From the NCBI GenBank assembly GCA_029779475.1, contig JAKPAN010000309.1, positions 1-57,895 on the forward strand: a stretch of 57,895 nt of DNA. Direction: 5' to 3'. Under the pieces are notes generated by a model, which saw only the letters and a program-made list of their open reading frames with translations, did not search any database and was not told the DNA's origin. This stretch comes from Pseudomonadota bacterium. Its GTDB lineage: Bacteria; Pseudomonadota; Gammaproteobacteria; Xanthomonadales; Rhodanobacteraceae. Below, one piece after another: positions 37,301 through 45,592 of this stretch (its first letter is position 1; every line of letters starts with the position of its first letter). The translations under genes were made by a program, and so were the position numbers.

Positions 37301-37318
37301 GCGGCCATCCATGGCTGC
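37301..37318. repeat. REP-like palindrome, weak copy 3
   Basis: GCGGCCATCCATGGCTGC. The GCGGCCAT...ATGGC core resembles the minus-strand reading of copy 1 (GCGGCCATCCTTGGCCGC). The flanks do not match. Lies between the terminator and pepN. Confidence 0.4.
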
Positions 37319-37398
37319 GCCTTTCATCAAGTGCACACTTCGTCAAAGCGGTTCATTCGCGACGATCGACCATGTCCGGCGCTTGCGAAACCAGCCCT

Positions 37399-40035
37399 TC
37401 AACCCAGCAGCCGCCCGACGATGTCGGCGAGATCCGGCGATAGCGTGTGTGCGCGCAGACGTTCGAGTTCGCGCTGCATGAGCGCGCGGCGGGCGGGCTC
37501 GTAGCGGCGCCATGCGCCGAACGCGGTCGCGAGACGCGCGGACACTTGCGGCGTGAGCGCATCGACGCGCGCAATCGCGTCGGCGACGAAGCGATAACCC
37601 TCGCCATCGGCACGGTGGAACGCGCGCTGGTTGCGCATCGCAAATGCGCCGACGAGCGCATAGACGTTGTTCGGGTTGTTCCAGCGGTACGCGGGATGCG
37701 ACGTCAGTTCGATCACGCGGTCGAGCGCCTGCGGATACGCACGCGTGGCTTGCAGCGAAAACCACTTGTCGAGCACGAGCGCATCGTGCGCGTAACGCTG
37801 CGCGAATCGTTCCAGCGTGGCGTCGGCATCACCGAGGCTGACCAGCACACCGAGCGCGGCGAGTCGATCGGTGAGATTGTCGGCCTGCACGTAATGCACG
37901 TCGGCGAACGAACGATGCGCGGCGTCCGCGCGCACGAGCGCGGCGAGGCAGGCGTTGCGCAGGCGCCTGCGCGCGGCGGCCTCGACGCCGGTGCCGCGTG
38001 TCGTCGCCTCGCTCGAAAGTTCGCGGTAGCGCACGAGCAATGACGCGGCGAGATGCTGCGCGAGCCCGGTTTCGATGGCCGAACGCGCGGCGTGGACTGC
38101 TTCCGGGTCGAGATCGTGGCGATCGTCGGTGAGCGAATGCGCGTCGGCGAGCGTGAGCATTTCCGCGACGAGCGCGGGATCGAGTTCGCGGTCGCGCAGC
38201 GCCGTGTCGAGCGCGCCGGCCCATGCGGCCAGCGCGGCAGCATCGGACGAACCATCGACGAGCGTTTGCGAAAACCGTTCGCGCGCGACCGTGTCGGCGG
38301 CGAACCAGCGATTGAAGCCGTCGGTATCGTGACGCGCCTGCACGAGCCGCTGCGCGAGCGTCGCCTGCTGGCGCAGGCGCACCGGCGCGGAATAACCGCG
38401 CAACAGCGAAACGGCGGGTTCGTGCGGCACGTTGGCGAAGCGGAACGTCGCTTCGTCGCGATCGAACAGGATCACGCGCTCATCGCCGCCGGCAGCCGCC
38501 GCGCCGTCGAGATGCAACGGCATCGGCATGCCGTCTTCGCCGATCAGCGCGAGCGCGACCGGGATCGGCAACGCCTGCTTGTCGGGCTGATTCGGCGTCG
38601 GCCCCGTGTGTTGGCGCAACGTGAGTTCGTAGCTGCGGCTCGCCGCATCGTACCGGCCATGCGCGTGCAACTCGGGCGTACCGGCCTGCGCGTACCATGC
38701 GAGCCACGGCGAAAGGTCGACGCCATTCGCGTCGCCGAGCGCGGCGAGGAAATCCTCGATCGTGACGGCGCTTCCGTCGTGGCGGTCGAAGTACAGATCG
38801 AGTCCGCGCCGGAAGCCGTCGCGGCCGAGCCGCGTCGCCAGCATGCGCACGATTTCCGCGCCCTTTTCGTAGATCGTCGCGGTGTAGAAATTGTTGATCT
38901 CGCTGTAGCGGTCGGGCCGCACGGGATGCGCGAGCGGGCCGGCGTCTTCGGAGAATTGCGCCCGCCACAGCGTGCGAACGTCTTCGATGCGGCGCAGCGT
39001 GCGCGAGGCGACGTCGGATTCGAATTCCTGTTCGCGATAAACCGTGAGTCCTTCCTTAAGCGACAACTGGAACCAGTCGCGGCAGGTGACGCGATTGCCG
39101 CTCCAGTTGTGGAAATATTCGTGGCCGACGACGGCGAGCACGTGCCGGAAATCGTCGTCGGTCGCGCTGTCCGCGTCTGCCAACAGATACTTCGCGTTGA
39201 AGATGTTGAGGCCCTTGTTTTCCATCGCCCCCATCGCGAAATCGTGCGTGGCGACGACGTGGAACACGTCGAGGTCGTAGCAGCGGCCGAAGCGTTCCTC
39301 GTCCCAGCGCATCGAAGATTTCAGGCATTGCATCGCCCAGCCGCAGCGGCCAATCGCGTCGGCCTCGGCGTGGATGACAAGCCGCACACGGCGGCCTTCG
39401 GCGGTGACGAATTCGTCCTCGATGCGTTCGAGCGCACCCGCGACGAGCGCGAACAGGTAGCTCGGTTTCGGATGCGGATCGACGAAGCGCGCGAAGTGCC
39501 GGCCGCCGTCGAGTTCGCCCGCTTCGACGAGATTGCCGTTGGCGAGCAGCAGCGGAAAACGGTCGCGGTCGGCGCGCAGCGTGACGGTGTAGCGCGCGAG
39601 CACGTCGGGGCGATCGAGGAACGGCGTGATGCGGCGGAAGCCTTCTGCCTCGCATTGCGTGAGCAGGAATCGACGCTCCGTCGGCCCGCTCGCGTAGAGC
39701 CCTTGCAGCGACGTGTTCGTTTCCGGCGCAATGCGCACGCGCGTTTCGACGATGACGCGGCCATGCACATTCGGAATCGTCAGCGACTGCGCATCGAACG
39801 CGTATTCCGAAGCATCGAGCGCGCGGCCGTCGACGCGAACCTCAAGCAGGTCGAGTTCCTCGGCATCAAGCCGCAGCGGCGCGCCGGCCTCGCGTTGTTC
39901 GAGCGTCAGGCGCGAAGCGACGATCGTCGCGGCAGGATCGAGATCGAACTGGAGTTCGACCTCGTCGACGCGCCATGCGGGCGCGCTGTGGTCGCGCAGG
40001 AAAATGGTGGGCTTGGCGCCAGCGGCGGTATTCAT
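37399..40035 (-). CDS. pepN: Aminopeptidase N
   Basis: 878 residues; M1 zinc aminopeptidase, cytoplasmic. GAMENKGLNIFN (about 265), the zinc motif VVGHEYFHNWSGNRVTCRDWFQLSLKEGLTVYREQEF (HExxH with Glu 18 residues later; about 300-337) and the N-terminal FLRDHSAPAWRVDEVELQFDL are as in E. coli PepN (870 residues). Start ATG 40035 gives MNTAAGAKPTIFLRD; the open frame continues upstream, but without family similarity. It diverges from the dehydratase gene across 137 bp. Confidence 0.96.
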   Translation of the reverse strand: MNTAAGAKPTIFLRDHSAPAWRVDEVELQFDLDPAATIVASRLTLEQREAGAPLRLDAEELDLLEVRVDGRALDASEYAFDAQSLTIPNVHGRVIVETRVRIAPETNTSLQGLYASGPTERRFLLTQCEAEGFRRITPFLDRPDVLARYTVTLRADRDRFPLLLANGNLVEAGELDGGRHFARFVDPHPKPSYLFALVAGALERIEDEFVTAEGRRVRLVIHAEADAIGRCGWAMQCLKSSMRWDEERFGRCYDLDVFHVVATHDFAMGAMENKGLNIFNAKYLLADADSATDDDFRHVLAVVGHEYFHNWSGNRVTCRDWFQLSLKEGLTVYREQEFESDVASRTLRRIEDVRTLWRAQFSEDAGPLAHPVRPDRYSEINNFYTATIYEKGAEIVRMLATRLGRDGFRRGLDLYFDRHDGSAVTIEDFLAALGDANGVDLSPWLAWYAQAGTPELHAHGRYDAASRSYELTLRQHTGPTPNQPDKQALPIPVALALIGEDGMPMPLHLDGAAAAGGDERVILFDRDEATFRFANVPHEPAVSLLRGYSAPVRLRQQATLAQRLVQARHDTDGFNRWFAADTVARERFSQTLVDGSSDAAALAAWAGALDTALRDRELDPALVAEMLTLADAHSLTDDRHDLDPEAVHAARSAIETGLAQHLAASLLVRYRELSSEATTRGTGVEAAARRRLRNACLAALVRADAAHRSFADVHYVQADNLTDRLAALGVLVSLGDADATLERFAQRYAHDALVLDKWFSLQATRAYPQALDRVIELTSHPAYRWNNPNNVYALVGAFAMRNQRAFHRADGEGYRFVADAIARVDALTPQVSARLATAFGAWRRYEPARRALMQRELERLRAHTLSPDLADIVGRLLG

Positions 40036-40172
40036 CGGAGCGGAGGACGGCGGGAAAGGGCGACACCGTAGCGGGAAGCGCGCGGCATCGCCAATGATTC
40101 GTCGGCACGGCGGCTGGCCCATGCGCGTCGTTCGCGGGTATCGTGCGTGCTCCTTCCGCGCTGCCGCGAACC

Positions 40173-41141
40173 ATGTCGTCGACTCCGCAAACGCCGCCCG
40201 ACTTCGCCGACGTCGAAGCCGCCGCCGCGCGCATCGCGCCGCACGCGCACGTCACGCCCGTGTTGCGCTCGCGCTCGCTCGACGCGCTCGCCGGCGCGGA
40301 ATTGTTCTTCAAATGCGAAAACTTCCAGCGCGCCGGCGCGTTCAAGTTCCGCGGTGCGTGCAACGCGGTGTGGTCGCTCGACGACGAGACAGCAGCGCGC
40401 GGCGTCGTCACGCATTCCTCGGGCAATCACGGCGCGGCGCTGGCGCTCGCGGCGAAGACGCGCGGCGTCGCGGCGCACGTCGTCGTGCCGGAAGGTGCGG
40501 TCGCGGCGAAACTCGAAGCCATCGAAGCCAGCGGCGCGACGCTGCACCGCTGCGCGCCGACGATCGCCGCGCGCGAGGCGATGGCCGACGCCGTGCGCGA
40601 ACAAACCGGCGCAACGCTCGTGCATCCCTACACCGACGCGCGCGTCATCGCCGGCCAGGGCACGGCGGTGCTCGAACTGCTGCGCGACGTCGGCGCGCTC
40701 GATTCGATCGTTACCCCGGTCGGCGGCGGCGGACTCATTGGCGGCAGCGCGATCGCCGCGCATGGCTTCGACGCGCGCATCGAAGTGCATGGCGCCGAAC
40801 CGGAAGGCGCGGACGATGCGGCGCGATCGCTGCGCGACGGCACGCGCGTCACCGAACTCGTGCCGGACACGATCTGCGACGGACTGCGCGGCCTGATCGG
40901 CGCGATCAACTTCGACCTGCTGCGCGCACATCGCGTGCACGTCGCGACCGTGTCCGATCGCGACACGCTCGCCGCGATGCGCTTGATCTGGGAACGGCTC
41001 AAGATCATCGTCGAGCCCTCGTCGGCGATCGCGCTCGCCGCCGTGCTCGCGCAGCGCGAGCGCTTCGCCGGACGCCGCGTCGGCATCGTGCTCAGCGGCG
41101 GAAATGTGGATTTGAACGGCTATTTCGAGAGGTTTTCCTGA
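40173..41141 (+). CDS. Threonine/serine dehydratase (PLP-dependent, serine racemase-like)
   Basis: 322 residues. Fold-type II PLP enzyme. AFKFRGACNAVW contains the Schiff-base Lys (about 57), HSSGNHGAALA is the phosphate-proximal Ser-Gly-Asn loop, TPVGGGGLIGG is the glycine loop holding PLP phosphate, and VLSGGNVDL is near the C-terminus. The absence of a regulatory ACT-like domain separates it from IlvA; it is catabolic TdcB-like or serine-racemase-like. Start ATG 40173. Confidence 0.9.
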   Translation: MSSTPQTPPDFADVEAAAARIAPHAHVTPVLRSRSLDALAGAELFFKCENFQRAGAFKFRGACNAVWSLDDETAARGVVTHSSGNHGAALALAAKTRGVAAHVVVPEGAVAAKLEAIEASGATLHRCAPTIAAREAMADAVREQTGATLVHPYTDARVIAGQGTAVLELLRDVGALDSIVTPVGGGGLIGGSAIAAHGFDARIEVHGAEPEGADDAARSLRDGTRVTELVPDTICDGLRGLIGAINFDLLRAHRVHVATVSDRDTLAAMRLIWERLKIIVEPSSAIALAAVLAQRERFAGRRVGIVLSGGNVDLNGYFERFS

Positions 41142-41143
41142 CC

Positions 41144-41593
41144 ATGTGGCTCGACGCGATCCTCGCCTACCTGCATTTCGCCGCGATCTTCGCGCTGGTC
41201 TGGTTCCTCGCCAAGGAATGGACGCTGCTGCGCGGTAACATCGGCGCGCTCGACTTCAAGCGCATCGCGAATGCCGATCTCGGTGTCGGCCTCGCCGCTG
41301 TCGCCGTGCTCGTCACGGGCGCGCTGCGCGTCTTCTACGGCGGGAAGGGCGCCGCGTTCTATCTGCACAATCCGGCGTTCCACGTGAAGGTCGCGTTGTT
41401 CGTCGTGGTCGGGCTCGTCTCGATCGCGCCGACGCTCGCGTTCCTGCGCTGGCGCCGCGCGTGGCGCGCGGATGAGGCGTTCCGCGTCGCGCCGCGCGAG
41501 CACACGCGCGTGCGACGGCTGATCATGATCGAGCTGCACCTGATCGCGCTGATCCCGCTCGCCGCGGTGATGATGGCGCGCGGATTGCGCTGA
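41144..41593 (+). CDS. DUF2214 family membrane protein
   Basis: 149 residues, four transmembrane helices (about 5-27, 45-66, 80-100, 128-147). DAILAYLHFAAIFALVWFLAKEW at the N-terminus, TGALRVFYGGKGAAFYLHNPAFHVKVALF and RRLIMIELHLIALIPLAAVMMARG match DUF2214. Function unknown. It begins only 2 bp after the dehydratase stop, so is co-transcribed with it. Converges on the DMT transporter gene with a 3-bp gap. Confidence 0.88.
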   Translation: MWLDAILAYLHFAAIFALVWFLAKEWTLLRGNIGALDFKRIANADLGVGLAAVAVLVTGALRVFYGGKGAAFYLHNPAFHVKVALFVVVGLVSIAPTLAFLRWRRAWRADEAFRVAPREHTRVRRLIMIELHLIALIPLAAVMMARGLR

Positions 41594-41596
41594 GCG

Positions 41597-42475
41597 TCAG
41601 CGCGCCCGGCGCAGGTTGACGAGCGCCAGCGCGCCGATGATGAGCGCAACGCCGAGGCTTTCCCACGCGCCCGGCCGCTCGCCGAGCAGCAGCCACGCGA
41701 ACGCGATGCCGAGCACCGGAATCGCGAGCGTCGACAGCCCGGCGACGCTCGCCGGCAGGCGCGCGACGACGAACGACCACAGCGCCCACGCCGTGCCCGA
41801 CGCGAGCAGCACGTTGTAGGCGAGCGCGGCGACGAACGGCGGCGTCCACGCGACGGGCTTTTCCGGCACGAAACACGCAATCGCGATGATGACGAGCGTG
41901 CCGAACAGCATCTGCCACGCGGTCAGCGACAACACGCCGACGCCGCCACGCTGGAACAGCCGCTTCGACAGCACGACGCCGACCGCCCAGGCGAAACCGC
42001 CGGCGAACGCCATCGTCGTGCTCGCGGCGGTGCCGCTCGGATGCCAGGGCTCGAGCACGAGCAGAAGTCCCGCGGCGGCCACGGTGAGCCCGCACCAGAG
42101 CTGGCGCGTCGGCCGTTCGCCGAACGCAAGCCAGCCGAGCAGCACGACCCAGAACGGCATCGTGTAGGCGAGCAGCGCCGTGCGCCCCGCCCCACCTGCG
42201 AGCAGCGCGGCCTGCACGAGCAACTGGAAGCCCGTCGTCTGCGCAAGGCCGATGCAGACGGTCGGCCACAACGGCGGCGGCCGCAACGATTCGCGCCGCG
42301 CGACGAGCAAGGCGAACAGCACGATGCAGCCCAGGCCGTAACGCCACGCCGAAAACGTGATCGGCCCGGCGTAGGCGAGCGCCTGCTTCATGACGATCCA
42401 GTTGTAGCTCCAGATCAGGCTGAGCACGACGAGCGCGATCAGCGCCGGACGGCGCGGCGCGGCGGAAGAAGTCAT
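41597..42475 (-). CDS. DMT-superfamily (EamA) transporter
   Basis: 292 residues, ten predicted membrane helices in two EamA repeats (about 8-135 and 150-285). PAWR-like FSAWRYGLGCIVLF, TALLAYTMPFWVVLLGWLAFGERP and AWLLLGERPGAWESLGVALIIGALALVN are the conserved ends of the repeats. A metabolite exporter by family; substrate unknown. Start ATG 42475; the frame extends 17 codons further upstream into the divergent promoter gap to tag. Confidence 0.9.
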   Translation of the reverse strand: MTSSAAPRRPALIALVVLSLIWSYNWIVMKQALAYAGPITFSAWRYGLGCIVLFALLVARRESLRPPPLWPTVCIGLAQTTGFQLLVQAALLAGGAGRTALLAYTMPFWVVLLGWLAFGERPTRQLWCGLTVAAAGLLLVLEPWHPSGTAASTTMAFAGGFAWAVGVVLSKRLFQRGGVGVLSLTAWQMLFGTLVIIAIACFVPEKPVAWTPPFVAALAYNVLLASGTAWALWSFVVARLPASVAGLSTLAIPVLGIAFAWLLLGERPGAWESLGVALIIGALALVNLRRAR

Positions 42476-42531
42476 CGAGGCGTGGCTTGCGCGAGGGTTG
42501 CGTATCATAACGGCGAACAAGGACACGACCG

Positions 42532-43116
42532 ATGCGCGAACCCATCCGCTGCACCTGGGCCACGGGCTCGACCGCCGCCATGTGCGCCTACCACGACGAC
42601 GAATGGGGCGTACCGCTGCACGACGACCGCGCGTTGTTCGAATTCCTCTGCCTGGAAGGTGCGCAGGCGGGATTGTCGTGGCGCACCGTGCTCGACAAGC
42701 GCGAGAACTATCGCCCCGCGTTCCGCGATTTCGACATCGCGCATTGCGCGACGCTCACTGATGCGCGCATCGAAAAGCTGCTCGCCGATCCGGGCCTGAT
42801 CCGCAATCGCCTGAAAATCGCCTCGGTGCGCGGCAACGCGCATGCGGCGCTCGCCGCGATCGACGAATTCGGTTCGCTCGACGCGTACTTGTGGTCGTTC
42901 GTCGGCGGCAAGCCGATCCGCAACGCGTGGACGAGTTCGACGCAAGTGCCCGCCTTCACCGACGTGTCCGACCGCATGAGCAAGGCGCTGAAGAAGCGCG
43001 GCTTCCGCTTCGTCGGCACGACGATCTGCTACGCCTTCATGCAGGCCACGGGCATGATCGACGACCATCTCACCACCTGCTTTCGCCACGGCGGCGGCAA
43101 GACGCAGGCGCGCTGA
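42532..43116 (+). CDS. tag: DNA-3-methyladenine glycosylase I
   Basis: 194 residues; excises 3-methyladenine from alkylated DNA. RCTWA near the start, YHDDEWGVPLHDDRALFEFLCLEGAQAGLSWRTVLDKRENYR (about 20-60; binding-pocket region with Trp and Glu) and GTTICYAFMQATGMIDDHLTTCFRH near the C-terminus, holding the His and Cys zinc ligands, are typical of Tag. TATCAT at 42503-42508 may serve as its -10; no -35 is clear. Confidence 0.95.
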   Translation: MREPIRCTWATGSTAAMCAYHDDEWGVPLHDDRALFEFLCLEGAQAGLSWRTVLDKRENYRPAFRDFDIAHCATLTDARIEKLLADPGLIRNRLKIASVRGNAHAALAAIDEFGSLDAYLWSFVGGKPIRNAWTSSTQVPAFTDVSDRMSKALKKRGFRFVGTTICYAFMQATGMIDDHLTTCFRHGGGKTQAR

Positions 43117-43229
43117 TCGTCGTCGCGCGATGCCGCGGCCGTCTGGGTTCAGCACCAATTCAAAGCGCCGTGCCGAGACTGCGGTGTCGATCGCGCGGCG
43201 GTCGGGTCGCGGAGAGCCGGGAAAACGAC

Positions 43230-43463
43230 ATGCGGGCAATGCTGTTGCGATACGGATTGGCGTTGTTCGCGGCAAGTCTTTCGGCGGCCATCGCGGCGCG
43301 TGAGATTTCCGTGCAGGAAGCCATCGCCAAGGCGCAGCACGAAACCCAAGGCAAGGTACTGTCCGCGCAGACGCTGCGGCTGGGCAAGCGCAAGATCTAC
43401 CGCATCAAGATATTGACGTCCGAAGGCCAGGTACGCATCGTCCAGGTATCGGCGGACCAGTGA
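43230..43463 (+). CDS. PepSY-like exported small protein
   Basis: 77 residues. Signal peptide MRAMLLRYGLALFAASLSAAIAA, then one PepSY-type unit (ISVQEAIAKAQHETQGKVLSAQTLRLGKRKIYRIKILTSEGQVRIVQVSADQ, given here in outline: helix, then three strands). PepSY modules are thought to inhibit proteases or sense ligands. It lies 12 bp upstream of the PhoP-like regulator and is certainly in the same transcript, suggesting a periplasmic partner of the two-component pair; that role is inference. Confidence 0.82.
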   Translation: MRAMLLRYGLALFAASLSAAIAAREISVQEAIAKAQHETQGKVLSAQTLRLGKRKIYRIKILTSEGQVRIVQVSADQ

Positions 43464-43475
43464 AGAGGATGACCC

Positions 43476-44195
43476 ATGCGTGTATTGCTCGTTGAAGACG
43501 AAGCGCCATTGCGCGAAACACTGGCGGCGCGCCTCAAGCGCGATGGTTTCGCGGTCGACTCCGCGGGCGACGGCGAGGAAGGCCTTTACCTCGGCCGCGA
43601 GGTGCCGTTCGACGTCGCCATCATCGACCTCGGCCTGCCGAAGCTGTCGGGCATGGATCTCGTCAAGCAGCTGCGCGAAGCCGGCCAGCGCTATCCGATC
43701 CTCATCCTCACCGCGCGCTCGTCGTGGCAGGACAAGGTGCAGGGTTTGAAGAACGGCGCCGACGATTACCTCGTGAAACCCTTTCACGTCGAGGAACTGC
43801 TCGCGCGCCTGAACGCGCTCGTGCGCCGCGCGAGCGGCTGGTCACGGCCGACGCTCGAATGCGGCCCGGTCGTGCTCGACACCACCGCGCAGACGGTCAG
43901 CGTCAAAGGCAGCAACGTCGACCTGACCAGCTACGAGTACAAGGTGCTCGAATACCTCATGCTGCACGCGGGCGAACTCGTCTCCAAGGCCGATCTCACC
44001 GAGCACATCTACCAGCAGGATTTCGACCGCGACTCCAACGTGCTCGAAGTCTTCATCGGCCGCCTGCGCCGCAAGCTCGATCCGGAGAACACGATCAAAC
44101 CGATCGAAACCGTGCGTGGACGCGGTTATCGCTTCGCGCTCGAACGCAGCGATTCGCCCGACGAAAACGACGACAACGCCGCCGCAAGCGCGTGA
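43476..44195 (+). CDS. PhoP-like OmpR-family response regulator
   Basis: 239 residues. Receiver: MRVLLVEDEAPLRE (acidic pair), Asp in VAIIDLGLPKLSG (about 51), Thr in ILTARSS, Lys in DDYLVKPFHVEEL. Winged-helix output: YEYKVLEYLMLHAGELVSKADLTEHIYQQDFDRDSNVLEVFIGRLRRKLDP and IETVRGRGYRF. The wording DSNVLEVFIGRLRRK is PhoP-like. GAGG precedes ATG 43476. Partner kinase overlaps the stop. Confidence 0.94.
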   Translation: MRVLLVEDEAPLRETLAARLKRDGFAVDSAGDGEEGLYLGREVPFDVAIIDLGLPKLSGMDLVKQLREAGQRYPILILTARSSWQDKVQGLKNGADDYLVKPFHVEELLARLNALVRRASGWSRPTLECGPVVLDTTAQTVSVKGSNVDLTSYEYKVLEYLMLHAGELVSKADLTEHIYQQDFDRDSNVLEVFIGRLRRKLDPENTIKPIETVRGRGYRFALERSDSPDENDDNAAASA

Positions 44196-45589
44196 GGTCC
44201 GCGCGCGTGGCGCGTCCGCTGTCGTTGCAAGCGCGCTCGCTCGCCGCGGCGAGCGTCGTGCTGGCCGCATTCCTCGCACTCGCCTTCTTCGCGCTCGACA
44301 ACGCGTTCCACAGCGCCGCGCAGAGCGCGCTGCGCGAGCGCCTGCAGGGCTACATGTACGCCTACCTCGCCGCCACCGATACCACGCGCGGCGGCGCGCT
44401 GATCCCGCCGGAAGTCGGCCCCGATCCGCGCTTCGACCGGCCGAGCACGAGCGGCCTGTACGCTGCGATCCTCGGCGACAAGATCGCCGGCACCAATGCG
44501 CACGAATGGCGTTCGCCGTCCGCGATCGGCCGTGAATTGCCGTTCGATGCGCCGCTCCAGCGCGGCGAGGTGCATTTCGGCGGCCCGGTTCGAACCACGA
44601 CCGGCGAACTGTTCGTGCTCGCGCAGGGCGTGGACTGGAATGCCGAAGACAAGAACGAACTGCACCTGACGTTCTATGTCGCCGAGGACACCACCACGCT
44701 CGACGAGCAGATCCTTGCGTTCCGGCGCACCTTGCTGACCTGGCTCGGCGCGCTCGGCGCCGCGCTGCTCGCGCTGCTGTTTGCCGTGCAGCGCTGGAGC
44801 CTCGCGCCGCTGCGTCGCGTTGCGATCGACCTCAACCAGGTCGAACACGGCGCACGGGAACGGCTCGGCGGCGACTATCCGGTCGAGGTGACCGGGCTTA
44901 CCTCGAGTATCGACAACTTCATCGAGGGCGAACGCGAACGCGTCAAGCGCTACCGCAACACGCTGTCCGACCTCGCGCACAGCCTGAAGACGCCGCTCGC
45001 GGTCATGCGCAGCCAGCTCGAAAGCGAAGCCGACGACAAGACGCTGCGCTGGACCGTGCTCGAACAGGTCGGGCGCATGGACGAGATCGTCGCCTACCAG
45101 CTCTCGCGCGCGGCGACCTCGGGCCACCAGACCTTCGCCGCGCCGCTGGCGATCACGCCCTATGCCGAGGAGATCGTGCGCAGCCTCGAGAAGGTCTACG
45201 CGAAGAAAGGCGTGCTCTGCGAATTTGAGATCGATCCCGCCGCGCGCTTCCACGGCGACCAAGGCGATCTCATGGAACTGTTCGGCAACCTGCTCGAAAA
45301 CGCGTTCAAGTGGGCGAAGCGCCGCGTCGTGCTCACCGCGCAGCCGATCGGCGGCGGCCGCCGCGCCGGGCTCGCCTTCAGCGTGGAAGACGACGGCCCC
45401 GGCATTCCCGACGACAAGGTCGAGCACCTCCTGCAACGCGGCGTGCGCGGCGATGAACGCGTGCAAGGCCACGGCATCGGCCTGTCGATCGTGCAGGACA
45501 TCGTCAAGGCCTATCGCGGCGAACTGCACGTCGACCGCTCGCCGACGCTCGGCGGTGCGCGATTTTCGGTCACGCTGGCGCCGCGCTGA
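44192..45589 (+). CDS. PhoQ-like sensor histidine kinase
   Basis: 465 residues. Start GTG 44192 overlaps the regulator's TGA (GTGA); GTG 44207 is an alternative. Helix 1 about 12-37, periplasmic sensor domain to about 180, helix 2 (LLTWLGALGAALLALLFAVQRW), HAMP-like segment, then the HisKA box LSDLAHSLKTPLAVMRSQLES with the PhoQ wording SLKTPLAV. HATPase has NLLENAFKWAKRRV, DDGPGIPDDKVEHLLQRGVRGDERVQGHGIGLSIV. It probably responds to an envelope or cation signal, as PhoQ does; this is inference. Confidence 0.93.
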   Translation: MRSARVARPLSLQARSLAAASVVLAAFLALAFFALDNAFHSAAQSALRERLQGYMYAYLAATDTTRGGALIPPEVGPDPRFDRPSTSGLYAAILGDKIAGTNAHEWRSPSAIGRELPFDAPLQRGEVHFGGPVRTTTGELFVLAQGVDWNAEDKNELHLTFYVAEDTTTLDEQILAFRRTLLTWLGALGAALLALLFAVQRWSLAPLRRVAIDLNQVEHGARERLGGDYPVEVTGLTSSIDNFIEGERERVKRYRNTLSDLAHSLKTPLAVMRSQLESEADDKTLRWTVLEQVGRMDEIVAYQLSRAATSGHQTFAAPLAITPYAEEIVRSLEKVYAKKGVLCEFEIDPAARFHGDQGDLMELFGNLLENAFKWAKRRVVLTAQPIGGGRRAGLAFSVEDDGPGIPDDKVEHLLQRGVRGDERVQGHGIGLSIVQDIVKAYRGELHVDRSPTLGGARFSVTLAPR

Positions 45590-45592
45590 GCG

